Assembly: GCF_017798165.1 (NCBI RefSeq)
Contig: NZ_CP059068.1
Span: 2,356,001 to 2,420,000 of the forward strand
Direction of reading: 5' to 3'
Source: Rhodoferax sp. AJA081-3
GTDB taxonomy: Bacteria > Pseudomonadota > Gammaproteobacteria > Burkholderiales > Burkholderiaceae_C
DNA length: 64,000 bases
Of the stretch, positions 32,923 through 42,010 are shown piece by piece; positions within the stretch are counted from its first letter, which is position 1, and each line of letters starts with the position of its first letter. The notes beneath the pieces are model-generated. The model had not been told where the DNA came from. It saw only the letters and a program-made list of their open reading frames with translations, and did no database searches. Both the position numbers and the translations under genes were made by a program.

Positions 32923-33336
32923 ATGAAGCGTTTATATGCCGCAGCATGGCTGGCAACGGGTCTGCTCACATCTACCGGGGTTACAGCCTTGACACCCTTG
33001 AGCCCCCACTTGACACCTCAGTCCCATCAGGAACTGACCGCCCGGTTGACCGAACTGGGCTTTCCGCAAGTGGGGCACAACAGCGTCGTGATCGCGTTGA
33101 CACAGGCTCTGGGCTTCAAGGCGGAGTCCAAAACCTATGACTACCACGAGCGCCATGCCCATCTTCCCCGCGTACAGGTGCACGTCACGCCGGATTCCGC
33201 GGGCTGTGCCGTTGTTGCATTGCAGGCGAACTACCAACTGCCCCAACCGGGGAGTGTTCAACTCCAGGGGCTGTATTGCCTGAGCGGCATGGGCCAGTGG
33301 CAGGCCAGACAGCAGGTGCTTACGCCCGCCCCTTGA
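32923..33336 (+). CDS. Small exported protein of unknown function
   Basis: This 137-residue protein has a signal peptide (about 1-22, LLTSTGVTAL) and a mature part with two cysteines (CAVVALQANYQL and LYCLSGMG), which could form a disulfide. No family was recognised. It lies 12 bp after the previous exported protein and is probably cotranscribed. It ends 11 bp before the convergent propeller gene. Confidence 0.5.
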   Translation: MKRLYAAAWLATGLLTSTGVTALTPLSPHLTPQSHQELTARLTELGFPQVGHNSVVIALTQALGFKAESKTYDYHERHAHLPRVQVHVTPDSAGCAVVALQANYQLPQPGSVQLQGLYCLSGMGQWQARQQVLTPAP

Positions 33337-33347
33337 GGGCAAACAGC

Positions 33348-35147
33348 TCAGGGCATGTGGATGGTGCCCAGTGCGCCGACGATGAGCAGTTGTCCTTTGT
33401 CCCCCCGCCCTATGCCCATCAGCTGGGCAGGTCCGCTTTTCTTCTTCACCCAGGCAGCACCTTCCTTGGCGATCACCGCGCCTTCGCGGCCCGCAGCCAC
33501 CCAGCTCTGCCCGACACGGGCAACCGCCAGCAACCCGTAGCCTATGCCACTAGGGGTGGCACGCCAGGCCAAACCGTCATATTCGAAAACTGCGCCCGTT
33601 TCGCCCACGGCGACGGCCTGCCCGCTGCCATCCACCGCGATGGCGTTGAGTGCGGGCTGCGCCGCAAGGGGCATGGGCGTCCAGCGCCCATCGGTGTGGG
33701 CCAACACGCTGCCCCACTCGCCCACCACCATGGTGCTGGACGCGTTGCCATGCACGCCGCGCAGGTTGCGCTGGGTGCCACTGGTCTGCTGTGCCCAGCG
33801 TTTGCCGTCGAAATGCAGGATGGTGCCCGCGTCGCCTACCGCATAGATATCGGTGGGTGAGCGCCCCCAAACAGAGCGCAGGGGCGACGCAACCGGCGAA
33901 GCCATAGCGGACCAGGCTTGACCGTTCCACTGCAGGATGGTCCCCTTGTCGCCCACCGCCACCTTGAAGTCCGGCGCGGCACACCATAGCCCATACAGGT
34001 GATGCTGCGAGCCGCTGGGCACCGCCAGCCACCGGCCGTCCTGCTGGCGCAGGACGGTGCCATCACTGCCCACCGCCCAGGGGGCTTGTCCACCAGGGTT
34101 GCAGATGCTGTAAAGGCTTGCGCGGGTGGTGATAGGCAACAGGGGGGCTGCTTCGGCGCTGTATCGCAGCACAATGCCCCGCATCGCCACCGCGTACAGC
34201 GTGGAAGCCTCGGGCGCCCCCCAAATGCCAGTGAGTAGGCGCCCGTCATGGCCGTCCATGGCATGCCAGCGTGTGCCATCAAACCGCAGAATGGTGCGGT
34301 TGCCGATGGCATACACCTCTTTGCCGGAGCGGCCCCACAGGCCGCTCAGCATCTGTTCGGTTCCGCTGTTCATGGGCGTCCAGGTGCGCCCGTCATACCG
34401 CAGCAGGGTGCCCGCTTCACCGGCGGCAAACACCTGGTCTGGTCCGGTGCCCCAGACCGCCCACAAATTCTGTTGTGTGCCGCTGTGCATGGGGGTCCAT
34501 CGCCGTCCGTCGAAATGCAGGATGGTTCCGCGGGTTCCCACGGCGTAGACGTTGTGGCCACTGGTACCCCACACGCCACCCATCCACGGCCCGCCCGAGC
34601 CTTTGTCACCCGCACCCGGCTGGCCGGCCTGAAGTTCCCAGCGCTTGCCGTTGAAATGCAGGATGGTGCCGTTGTAGCCGACCACAAACACGTCTTGCTC
34701 CGACGTGCCCCAGACGCCGTAGAAACGGTCTTTGTAGGGCGGGTTCAGCGCTTGCCAGGTTTTGCCATCCCCCTTTAACACCGTGCCCTGGCTGCCCACC
34801 GCAAACAGTGGCCCGCCCGGCAGGCCCCAGATGCCGAACAAGCTGGACGACGTGCCGCTGTCCATGGGCTTCCAGGACTGCCCATCGAAATGCTGGATGC
34901 GGCCCGATTCACCCACGGCGAACACCGCACGTTCGTTGCGCCCCCAGACCGCATGCAGGCTGAAGCCCGGTGCCGTCATGGCATGCCAGGCTGGAGATGG
35001 ATTTGCAACCGGGGGACTGGCCATGGCGGTAGGTTCCATGAGGATCAAAAACAGGCTCAACAGCCAGGCGAACGAAGACAACAGCAATTGGGCGCGTCCC
35101 ACCCGCAATGCGGTGAGACGCGCACGGATAGGGGGAAAGAACTTCAT
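33348..35147 (-). CDS. Exported protein of 14 propeller-like repeats
   Basis: This 599-residue protein begins with a signal-like segment (basic n-region, then LLLSSFAWLLSLFLILM) and consists of about 14 repeats of 38-42 residues, each of the type VWGxSxxDVYAVGxxGTILHFDGxRW. The repeat resembles BNR/YCF48-like blades; 14 repeats fit two seven-bladed propellers or one large sheet. The role is unknown, perhaps extracellular binding or assembly. The ATG at 35147 is chosen over a TTG at 35210 because it gives a normal signal peptide. It converges on two small exported protein genes. Confidence 0.72.
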   Translation of the reverse strand: MKFFPPIRARLTALRVGRAQLLLSSFAWLLSLFLILMEPTAMASPPVANPSPAWHAMTAPGFSLHAVWGRNERAVFAVGESGRIQHFDGQSWKPMDSGTSSSLFGIWGLPGGPLFAVGSQGTVLKGDGKTWQALNPPYKDRFYGVWGTSEQDVFVVGYNGTILHFNGKRWELQAGQPGAGDKGSGGPWMGGVWGTSGHNVYAVGTRGTILHFDGRRWTPMHSGTQQNLWAVWGTGPDQVFAAGEAGTLLRYDGRTWTPMNSGTEQMLSGLWGRSGKEVYAIGNRTILRFDGTRWHAMDGHDGRLLTGIWGAPEASTLYAVAMRGIVLRYSAEAAPLLPITTRASLYSICNPGGQAPWAVGSDGTVLRQQDGRWLAVPSGSQHHLYGLWCAAPDFKVAVGDKGTILQWNGQAWSAMASPVASPLRSVWGRSPTDIYAVGDAGTILHFDGKRWAQQTSGTQRNLRGVHGNASSTMVVGEWGSVLAHTDGRWTPMPLAAQPALNAIAVDGSGQAVAVGETGAVFEYDGLAWRATPSGIGYGLLAVARVGQSWVAAGREGAVIAKEGAAWVKKKSGPAQLMGIGRGDKGQLLIVGALGTIHMP

Positions 35148-35202
35148 GAAAAGTCTCAAGCTCAGCCTCACGTTGCGCGCAACCGCAGCATACCAAGACA
35201 CA

Positions 35203-36600
35203 CTAGCCAATGGCAGGAAGTGTTAGCGCGGCACGCAGGCCGCCCAGTGGTGAATCCAGCAGCGCCACCTGGCCGCCATAGAGCCGTGCCAGATCGTCCA
35301 CGATGGCCAGACCCAACCCCGAGCCCGGCACCTGCTCATCGGCGCGCACTCCGCGGCGCAGTACCGCATCACGCTGCTCGGCTTCCAGCCCGGGTCCATC
35401 ATCGTCTAGCGTGATGGTGAGCAGGTCGCCATCGGCGTGGGCACGCACCTCGACCCGGTGCGCCGCCCATTTGCAGGCGTTGTCCAACAGGTTTCCCAGC
35501 ATTTCCTGCAGGTCCTGCGCCTCGCCGCGAAACGCCAGCGCAGGGTGCCAGGGCTGCAGCACGGTGATTGTGATGTCGCGCTGCGCATGGATGCGCTGCA
35601 TGGCCCGCACCAAGCCCTCCACCACTGGCAGCAGCACGGTCCGAGCACCCGGCACGCGTGTGGCGGCCGCGGCTTGGGCACGGGTCAGGTGGTAATCGAC
35701 CTGGCGACGCGCAACCACGGTCTGCTCCAAGACCAGACGTGCCAAGTCCGGGTCTTTGGACGCGCTGGCCTGGGCCGCATTGGCCAGCACACTCAACGGT
35801 GTCTTCAGGGCGTGGGCCAGGTTGCCCGCATGGGTGCGGGCACGCTCCACAACCGCCGCGTTGTGGGCCAGCACGGTGTTGAACTCTGCAACCAGCGGCA
35901 TCACCTCGACCGGAAAATCACCATCCAGTCGCTGCGCATCGCCCGCGCGCACCCGGGTGAGCGCCGTGCGCAGCGCACGCAGGGGCGCAAGTCCGACCGA
36001 CACCTGCACTACCGCGGCCAACGCCAGCACCGCGCCCAGCACACCCAGCGCGAGCCATAGCGCCGCCTGGAACTGCCCCACGGGTTCGGCCACCAGGTCG
36101 GCATCCGCAGCCACCAGAAGGCGCAAGTTGCGGGGTGCGCCATCGGGGCGGTCATTGATCTGCACACTGCGCTCGACCAAGCCCAAGGGCTTGCCCTTGG
36201 GACCCGCCACCTGGTGGACATGGATATCCCCCACCTGCAGATTGTCCACCGGCGCTAGCAGCACCACATCCCACAGAGACCGCGACCGCAGCAAGGCCCT
36301 TTCCGCGCCAACACCCTGCGCGGCGGCGTCCACCTGCCAGTAGTAACCGGAATACGGCCGACCAAAACGCGGATCGCTGAGTGGCATCGCCACACTAACC
36401 CCGCCCTGGGCGTTCACCGCGATGTGGGCGGTCAGCTGGTCCAGATGGGTGCGCAATTCGGCTTGAAACTGCGTGTCCACATGCTGGCGAAACAGGGTAC
36501 CCAGCCCCCAGCCCGCCACCACAATGGTGACCACCACCCCCAGCAGCGTACCCACCAGCAGACGGATGCGCAGGGAGCGGCGCCAGGCAGACCGTGTCAT
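35203..36600 (-). CDS. Two-component sensor histidine kinase (OmpR-type partner)
   Basis: This 465-residue kinase has two membrane helices (about 18-38 and 178-200) around a periplasmic sensor of about 140 residues, a HAMP-like segment, the H box HALKTPL with H263, and an ATPase domain (NLLDNACKWA, DDDGPGL, GSGLGLAI). The chosen ATG at 36600 lies 13 bp after the regulator stop; a GTG at 36627 would overlap it. It belongs to a QseC/TctE-like group. The operon order PepSY, regulator, kinase suggests sensing of redox or envelope state. Confidence 0.88.
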   Translation of the reverse strand: MTRSAWRRSLRIRLLVGTLLGVVVTIVVAGWGLGTLFRQHVDTQFQAELRTHLDQLTAHIAVNAQGGVSVAMPLSDPRFGRPYSGYYWQVDAAAQGVGAERALLRSRSLWDVVLLAPVDNLQVGDIHVHQVAGPKGKPLGLVERSVQINDRPDGAPRNLRLLVAADADLVAEPVGQFQAALWLALGVLGAVLALAAVVQVSVGLAPLRALRTALTRVRAGDAQRLDGDFPVEVMPLVAEFNTVLAHNAAVVERARTHAGNLAHALKTPLSVLANAAQASASKDPDLARLVLEQTVVARRQVDYHLTRAQAAAATRVPGARTVLLPVVEGLVRAMQRIHAQRDITITVLQPWHPALAFRGEAQDLQEMLGNLLDNACKWAAHRVEVRAHADGDLLTITLDDDGPGLEAEQRDAVLRRGVRADEQVPGSGLGLAIVDDLARLYGGQVALLDSPLGGLRAALTLPAIG

Positions 36601-36613
36601 GGGCAGACAACCA

Positions 36614-37276
36614 TCAGGTGCCCGCACTCAGGCGGTAGCCCAGACCGCGCACGGTGGCGATCAAACCCGGCGGCAGTTTCTTGCGCAGGCGGGCGATAAA
36701 GACTTCAACCGTGTTGGAGTCCCGCTCAAAATCCTGGGCATAAATGTGCTCCACCAGGTCGCTGCGCGACACCACCTCGTCGCGGTGGTGCATCAGATAG
36801 GCCAGCACCCGAAACTCGTGGCTGGTGAGCACCAGGGTCTGGCCATCCACCACGGCGCGGCCGTTGCGAATATCCATGCTCAAGGGACCGCACACCAGTT
36901 CTGCACTGGCATGGCCACCGGCGCGGCGTATAAGGCCGCGCAGGCGGGCCAGCAACTCTTCCATGTGGAAGGGTTTGGTCATGTAGTCGTCGGCACCGGC
37001 ATCGATGCCAGAGACCTTTTCCGCCCAGCCGTCCCGGGCGGTCAGTATCAACACCGGCATGGTGCGCCCGGCGGCACGCCATTTGCGCAGCACCGTGGTG
37101 CCGTCCATCTGCGGCAGGCCCAGGTCCAGTACTACCGCGTCATAGGGTTCGGTGTCGCCCAGAAAATGGGCATCCACCCCATTGCTGGCCACATCTACCG
37201 CATAACCGGCATCGCGCACGCCCTGCGCCAGTTGGGCCTGCAGCGTGGGTTCGTCTTCGACCACCAGGATGCGCAT
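36614..37276 (-). CDS. OmpR/PhoB-family response regulator
   Basis: This 220-residue regulator has a receiver domain with phosphorylated D51 (VVLDLGLPQ) and a MTKPFHMEEL lysine motif, and a winged-helix output domain (about 125-220, HEFRVLAYLMHHRDEVV, VEVFIARLRKKL). It probably binds the 11-bp spaced half-sites at 37661-37698 to control the divergent cytochrome operon. The ATG overlaps the PepSY stop by one base (TGATG). Confidence 0.92.
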   Translation of the reverse strand: MRILVVEDEPTLQAQLAQGVRDAGYAVDVASNGVDAHFLGDTEPYDAVVLDLGLPQMDGTTVLRKWRAAGRTMPVLILTARDGWAEKVSGIDAGADDYMTKPFHMEELLARLRGLIRRAGGHASAELVCGPLSMDIRNGRAVVDGQTLVLTSHEFRVLAYLMHHRDEVVSRSDLVEHIYAQDFERDSNTVEVFIARLRKKLPPGLIATVRGLGYRLSAGT

Positions 37277-37632
37277 CAACGTTCCTGCGCCGGCGGCCGA
37301 CTGCGTGTTTGGTTGACCAGCACGCTGCCATCGCGCGCATCCAGTTTGAGTTTGACCAGGGCGCCGCCTGTGCGCAAGACCTTGATCTCGTAGATCCAAC
37401 GCTCCCGGCCGCCCACGCGCTCGCGCTCCAGCTCCACGTCCATGACCTGGCCGGGAAAGTCGCGCTCCACCCGTTCCAGAATGGTCTTGAGGGGCAAGAC
37501 CTCACCGGCCTCCAGCGCCTTGCGGGCCCGTTCGTGGTCCTCCCGGTCGGCATGGGCCGCGCCACTGCCAGCCAGCAGGGCCAGGCTCAGCGGCAATGCA
37601 ATCCAGCGCAGGGGGAAGAGGAGTTGTGGCAT
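37276..37632 (-). CDS. Exported PepSY-domain protein
   Basis: This 118-residue protein has a signal peptide (about 1-28, LLAGSGAAHA) and a PepSY domain (about 30-105, ARKALEAGEVLPLKTILERV and RWIYEIKVLRTGGALVKLKL). PepSY proteins modulate periplasmic activities and often sit with two-component systems and cytochrome genes. It is the first gene of the regulator-kinase operon and starts 117 bp from the divergent cytochrome gene. Confidence 0.88.
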   Translation of the reverse strand: MPQLLFPLRWIALPLSLALLAGSGAAHADREDHERARKALEAGEVLPLKTILERVERDFPGQVMDVELERERVGGRERWIYEIKVLRTGGALVKLKLDARDGSVLVNQTRSRPPAQER

Positions 37633-37660
37633 CAGACTGGTGTTTATAGCCCCGTGAATC

Positions 37661-37698
37661 TGAACGGCAGATGAACGCGGAATTCAGGTGCTGTTCAG
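37661..37698. promoter_or_regulatory. Four-half-site array between the two redox operons
   Basis: TGAAC occurs at 37661 and 37672, then TTCAG at 37683 and 37694; all steps are exactly 11 bp, one helical turn. TTCAG is the approximate complement of TGAA, so the array is two direct pairs facing each other. The layout fits tandem binding by OmpR/PhoB-type dimers such as the neighbouring regulator. It lies in the 116-bp divergent gap. Confidence 0.55.
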
Positions 37699-37748
37699 TT
37701 GCCCCCGAGCATAGTCGCTCCCGTATCCACTGTTTGAACGGGCACACC

Positions 37749-38171
37749 ATGCGAATGACACGAACCCTCCCCTACCTGCTGGCCGCTATGGCCCTGCTCT
37801 TTTCTGCCGCCAGCCAGGCCGGCGTGCGCGAAGACCAGCTGGCCGCCTATGCCAGCGCCGCAAAGGCAGCAAACGCCGGCTTCGCCGGCTTCTCTGCCGA
37901 GCGGGGCAAAACCCTGCACACCCAAAACTTCAGCGGTGGCAAACCCGACACCCCCGCCTGCACGGCCTGCCACGGCAAAGATCCGCGCGGCAGCGGCCGT
38001 ACACCCACTGGCAAGGCCATCGACGCGGTGGCGGTTTCGGTCACGCCGACCCGTTACACCGATCCCGCCAAGGTGGAGAAATGGTTCAAGCGCAATTGCA
38101 CCGAGGTGCTGGGCCGCGTGTGCACCCCGCAGGAAAAGGGTGATTGGCTGACCTACATGCTGGGGCAATGA
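37749..38171 (+). CDS. SHP-type cytochrome c (DUF1924)
   Basis: This 140-residue exported protein has a signal peptide (about 1-24) and one heme site C71-T-A-C74-H75. The C-terminal stretch KRNCTEVLGRVCTPQEKGDW carries an Asn (N116) flanked by two cysteines (C117 and C125). That fits the sphaeroides heme protein, where an Asn ligates the heme and is displaced on reduction or when oxygen or NO binds. The frame begins upstream, but the ATG at 37749 gives a normal signal peptide. It starts the shp-dhc-cytochrome operon. Confidence 0.85.
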   Translation: MRMTRTLPYLLAAMALLFSAASQAGVREDQLAAYASAAKAANAGFAGFSAERGKTLHTQNFSGGKPDTPACTACHGKDPRGSGRTPTGKAIDAVAVSVTPTRYTDPAKVEKWFKRNCTEVLGRVCTPQEKGDWLTYMLGQ

Positions 38172-38662
38172 TGAACATCCGCTACCGCCCTATCCTTCTG
38201 GTTCTGCTGGTGCTGGTCTTTTCGGCGCTGATTTTTGGCCGCGCCCGCGCGGGCGGCGACCATTACTTTGCACCCGTGGCCCATGCAACCGTCAAGGCCG
38301 AGTGTGGCAGCTGCCATCTGGCGTATGCGCCGTCCATGCTGCCTGCCCGCTCCTGGACCCACATGATGACCAACCTGGACAAACACTTCGGTGACGACGC
38401 CTCGGTCGACCCCAAACTGGCTGCCGAAATCACCGCCTACCTGGTGGCCAATGCGGGCGACCAGGGTGGGCAGCGTTATGGCGCCAAGTTGTTGCGGGGC
38501 GTATCACCCACCAGCACACCCCAACGCATCACCGAGCTGCCCAGATGGGTCAAGGAACACCGCGAGGTGTCTGCCCAGGAGTGGAAACACAAAGACGTGC
38601 GCTCAAAAGCCAACTGCACGGCCTGCCACACCCGGGCCGAACTTGGCTACTACGACGAATAG
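38168..38662 (+). CDS. Diheme cytochrome c (DHC type)
   Basis: This 164-residue protein has an N-terminal membrane anchor or signal (about 8-28) and two heme-binding sites, CGSCH at 46-50 and CTACH at 150-154. DHC-type proteins exchange electrons with SHP. It overlaps the SHP gene by four bases (an alternative ATG lies one codon in), indicating coupled translation. The next gene follows 15 bp later. Confidence 0.88.
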   Translation: MMNIRYRPILLVLLVLVFSALIFGRARAGGDHYFAPVAHATVKAECGSCHLAYAPSMLPARSWTHMMTNLDKHFGDDASVDPKLAAEITAYLVANAGDQGGQRYGAKLLRGVSPTSTPQRITELPRWVKEHREVSAQEWKHKDVRSKANCTACHTRAELGYYDE

Positions 38663-38677
38663 AAACGGAACACCACC

Positions 38678-39985
38678 ATGAAAGCCCTCATCGCTATGCT
38701 GCTGGCCCTGGTCGGCCTTGCCTGGGGCTGGGACCTGGCGCAGGCCGTGCCTGCCACCGGTACCCATCCGCTGTGGGTGGCGCGCCAGGCGCTGCTGACG
38801 CTGAGCGGCTTTTTGTCGATAGCGTTGATGTCGCTGACCATGTTGCTTGCCACGCGGCCAACCTGGCTGGAGACGCCGCTGGGTGGCATGGACCGCATCT
38901 ACCGCACGCACAAGTGGGCAGGCATTCTGGCCGTGGTGTTTGCCGCATTGCATTGGTTGATCGAGATGTCCAGCGACATCCTCAAAGCCACCATTGGCCG
39001 CGCGGGCCGCGTGCCAAAAGAGTCTTTCACCGGGTTCCTGGAAGTGCTGCGCGACCTGGCGGGAGACATGGGTGAGTGGGCCATCTACGCACTGCTGGCC
39101 ATGCTGGTGGTCACGCTGTGGAAGCGGTTCCCGTACCGCAGCTGGCGGGTACTGCACAAGGCCATGCCGGTGATCTATCTGATGCTGGCTTTTCATGCCG
39201 CCTTGTTGGCACCACAAGCCTACTGGCAACAACCCGCCGGTGTGGGGCTGGCGCTGCTGCTGGCAACCGGTGTGTATGGCGCCGTCCGCTCACTACTGGG
39301 CAGCATTGGCCGCAGCCGCAAAGCCACGGGACACATTGTCGCCATTGAGCACCCGTCCAGCGACGTCACCACCGTGCGTTGCCAACTGGACCGCGCTTGG
39401 CGCGGCCACCGGCCGGGGCAGTTTGCCTTCGTGCGTTTCGACGACGGCGAGGGCGCGCACCCTTTCACCATTGCCAGTGCGGACCGGGGTGACAACACCG
39501 TCAGCTTCCAGATCAAGGCGCTGGGCGACTACACCGGCACACTGGCGCAACACCTGCGCATGGGCCAAACCGTGCAGGTGGAGGGGCCTTATGGCCGCTT
39601 TGAGCTGGCCCGGCGCAACCCCAAGGCGCGCCAGATCTGGATCGCCGGCGGTATTGGTGTGACGCCATTTCTGGCGTGGCTCGAATCACTGCAGACCCAT
39701 CCTGAACAGGCCCCTACCGCCGATTTGCATTACTGCACGCGCGACCAGCAGGGCGACCCGTTTGTGCCACACCTGCAGACCCTGTGTGCAACCCTGCCCA
39801 CCATCCGGCTGCACATCCACAGCGCCCGCCAGGGTGCCACGCTGAAAGCCGAGGCGCTGCAGGGTGCGCAGCGGGCGGAGATCTGGTTCTGCGGCCCCAG
39901 CGGGTTGGCGGCATCGTTGCAACAGGGGTTGCGGGGTCTGGGTATGCGTGCACGCTTCCACCAGGAAGCCTTTGCGATGCGTTGA
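38678..39985 (+). CDS. Ferric-reductase-like membrane flavocytochrome
   Basis: This 435-residue protein has about six membrane helices (residues 1-215) with paired histidines for heme b (THKWAGILAVVFAALHW, RVLHKAM and LAFHAALL), an FAD-binding domain (HRPGQFAFVRF and HPFTIAS) and an NAD(P)-binding domain (WIAGGIGVTPFLAW). It resembles the NOX/FRE family. With SHP and DHC it probably forms an electron-transfer chain from NAD(P)H across the membrane. The substrate is uncertain (oxygen, NO, or metal). Confidence 0.87.
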   Translation: MKALIAMLLALVGLAWGWDLAQAVPATGTHPLWVARQALLTLSGFLSIALMSLTMLLATRPTWLETPLGGMDRIYRTHKWAGILAVVFAALHWLIEMSSDILKATIGRAGRVPKESFTGFLEVLRDLAGDMGEWAIYALLAMLVVTLWKRFPYRSWRVLHKAMPVIYLMLAFHAALLAPQAYWQQPAGVGLALLLATGVYGAVRSLLGSIGRSRKATGHIVAIEHPSSDVTTVRCQLDRAWRGHRPGQFAFVRFDDGEGAHPFTIASADRGDNTVSFQIKALGDYTGTLAQHLRMGQTVQVEGPYGRFELARRNPKARQIWIAGGIGVTPFLAWLESLQTHPEQAPTADLHYCTRDQQGDPFVPHLQTLCATLPTIRLHIHSARQGATLKAEALQGAQRAEIWFCGPSGLAASLQQGLRGLGMRARFHQEAFAMR

Positions 39986-40052
39986 CGAAAGGACGCCACA
40001 GCTGTCGCCCCAATGACAAGAGAAAGCAGGCCCCTTGCCTTAGATTCCCTCC

Positions 40053-40721
40053 ATGGGAAAACTCTATCTGGTACGACACGGACAGGCGTCTTTTGGCGCC
40101 GCCGACTATGACAACCTGAGCGAACTCGGCCACAAGCAGAGTGTTCGCCTGGGTGAATACTTTGCCTCCAAAGGCAGGCGTTTTGACGCGGTGCTGACCG
40201 GCACGCTCAAGCGCCACGCACAGACCTATGCCGGCATCGCCCAGGGCGCGGGCATGGACCTGCAGCCCACGCTGTGGCCGGGCCTGAATGAATACGAGGC
40301 CGATGCGGTGATCGCCGCCATCCACCCCGCCCCCCTGGAGCCGCCGACCACACCCGAGTCCTACAAGCTGCACTTTCGCCTGCTGCGTGATGGCCTGACC
40401 CAATGGATGAATGGTGTGCTGACGCCCAAGGGCATGCCAACCTACGACGCCTTTGTTGCCGGTGTGACCAGCGCGCTGGACCATGTGCGCAAACAGCACA
40501 CCGGTGATGTGTTGCTGGTCAGCAGCGGCGGGCCCATCTCCACGGCCATGGGCCATATCCTGGGGACCTTGCCAGAGAAGACCATCGAACTCAACATGCA
40601 GATACGCAACAGCGCCGTGACCGAATTTTTGTTCACGCCCAAGCGCCACCTGCTGCTGAGCTTCAATTCCCTGGCCCATCTGGACGGCGCAGAATACGCG
40701 CCATGGATCACTTACTCCTGA
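40053..40721 (+). CDS. Histidine phosphatase family protein
   Basis: This 222-residue protein has the RHG motif at R8-H9-G10 (LVRHGQASFGA), the phosphohistidine residue H9 and a second-half SSGGPISTAMGH segment. It is a branch of the phosphoglycerate mutase-like superfamily with phosphatase activity on unknown substrates. It lies 67 bp after the flavocytochrome gene; a sequence check of the gap shows no obvious terminator. It converges on an orphan kinase gene. Confidence 0.85.
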   Translation: MGKLYLVRHGQASFGAADYDNLSELGHKQSVRLGEYFASKGRRFDAVLTGTLKRHAQTYAGIAQGAGMDLQPTLWPGLNEYEADAVIAAIHPAPLEPPTTPESYKLHFRLLRDGLTQWMNGVLTPKGMPTYDAFVAGVTSALDHVRKQHTGDVLLVSSGGPISTAMGHILGTLPEKTIELNMQIRNSAVTEFLFTPKRHLLLSFNSLAHLDGAEYAPWITYS

Positions 40722-40748
40722 GCGCCTGGTGCTGGTAACCAGCAGAGG

Positions 40749-41993
40749 CTAAACAGCCAGCTGGATTTCCACCACCGTGTTGCCGGGCACGCTGGTGATA
40801 CGCAACTGCGCCTTGATGGCCAGTGCACGCTCGCGCATGGTGGCCAGGCCATTGCGGGTGCTGGATGTGGGATCAAATCCACAGCCGTCGTCTATCAGCC
40901 GTACAAAAACCTGCCCGGTACCCTCCGGCGCATGGCCTTCGACCCGCAACACGTGTGCTTTGGCATGCTGCAGCACGTTGGACAGGGCTTCGAACAGCAT
41001 GAACTGCAGCTCACTCATGGCACTGGCGTCCAGGTTTTCACAGACGGGCAGCAGGTCCACATCCCATTGCAGCTCGATGCCCATGCCGGCAAAACGCGGC
41101 CCCATGCGGTAGCGCATATTGGCCAGCAGGGCCGTCACATCGCCCGGTGCCAGGTGGATGGCGTCTATGGACAGCTTGAGGTGGTCCAGCCCGTCGCGCA
41201 GGGTTTGCAGCACCTCGTTGCGTGCTATGACATGGCCGGTGCCCTCCATCTGCAATTGCCGCATGGCCGAGCTGATGTGGGCACCCACGCCATCGTGCAT
41301 ATTGCGCAGGATGCGCCCGCGCTCGGCCGTGCGCTCCTGGGCGCGGGCCAGATGCTCCAGGGTCTTGCGGCTGTCCAACACCTCCTGCACGGCCGCGCTG
41401 CTGATGTGGTCAAAGGTCAGCGCGAACAAAAACAGCACCGACACCAAACCGCCCGTACACACCATGTTGAAGGCGGTGGTGTACTCCTGTTGGTAGAGTA
41501 GCGGAAACTGGTAGCCCAGCAGACTGGCCACCCCATAACCCACCGAGATCGCAACACACACCAAAAACCAGACCAGGGCATCTACCCCATACCCCAGCAG
41601 CAACACCGCCGCCACCGGTATCAGCGTAAACCAGGGCAGCACCGGCGAATGCAGGCCGCCAGAGAAAAAACTGCAGCCCATCACCGCCACAAACACCACA
41701 TTGGCCATGTACCAGTTGACGCTGGGGCGCAGCTTGCCACTGGCGCGAAAGTAGAACAAGGCGATAAACAGGAACACGATGCCAGCGGACATCAGCAGCG
41801 CACCCACGGCAAAACCGATGGCCAGCGAGGTGAACACGTACACCAACGAAAACACCGCGTTGATCAGGCAGATGTAGACAAACATGCGGCTGGCGCTCAG
41901 CGTGCGTTCGTCCAGCGCGGCCTGGTGCGGAATGAACCAGGCCACCAGGCGGTCCATGTGCTCCACGCTTGCTTTGCTGAGGGCCGTATGCAT
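40749..41993 (-). CDS. Orphan sensor kinase (NarL-type partner absent)
   Basis: This 414-residue protein has six membrane helices (about 35-195), a HisKA_3-like dimerisation segment with H233 (NMHDGVGAHISSAM) and a C-terminal ATPase domain (FEALSNVLQHAKAH, DDGCGFD, NGLATMRERA). Such kinases pair with NarL/LuxR-type regulators, but none is encoded next to it. A creatininase-family gene lies 17 bp upstream in the same direction. Confidence 0.8.
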   Translation of the reverse strand: MHTALSKASVEHMDRLVAWFIPHQAALDERTLSASRMFVYICLINAVFSLVYVFTSLAIGFAVGALLMSAGIVFLFIALFYFRASGKLRPSVNWYMANVVFVAVMGCSFFSGGLHSPVLPWFTLIPVAAVLLLGYGVDALVWFLVCVAISVGYGVASLLGYQFPLLYQQEYTTAFNMVCTGGLVSVLFLFALTFDHISSAAVQEVLDSRKTLEHLARAQERTAERGRILRNMHDGVGAHISSAMRQLQMEGTGHVIARNEVLQTLRDGLDHLKLSIDAIHLAPGDVTALLANMRYRMGPRFAGMGIELQWDVDLLPVCENLDASAMSELQFMLFEALSNVLQHAKAHVLRVEGHAPEGTGQVFVRLIDDGCGFDPTSSTRNGLATMRERALAIKAQLRITSVPGNTVVEIQLAV

Positions 41994-42010
41994 GGCAGAC
42001 CGCTGCGTGG

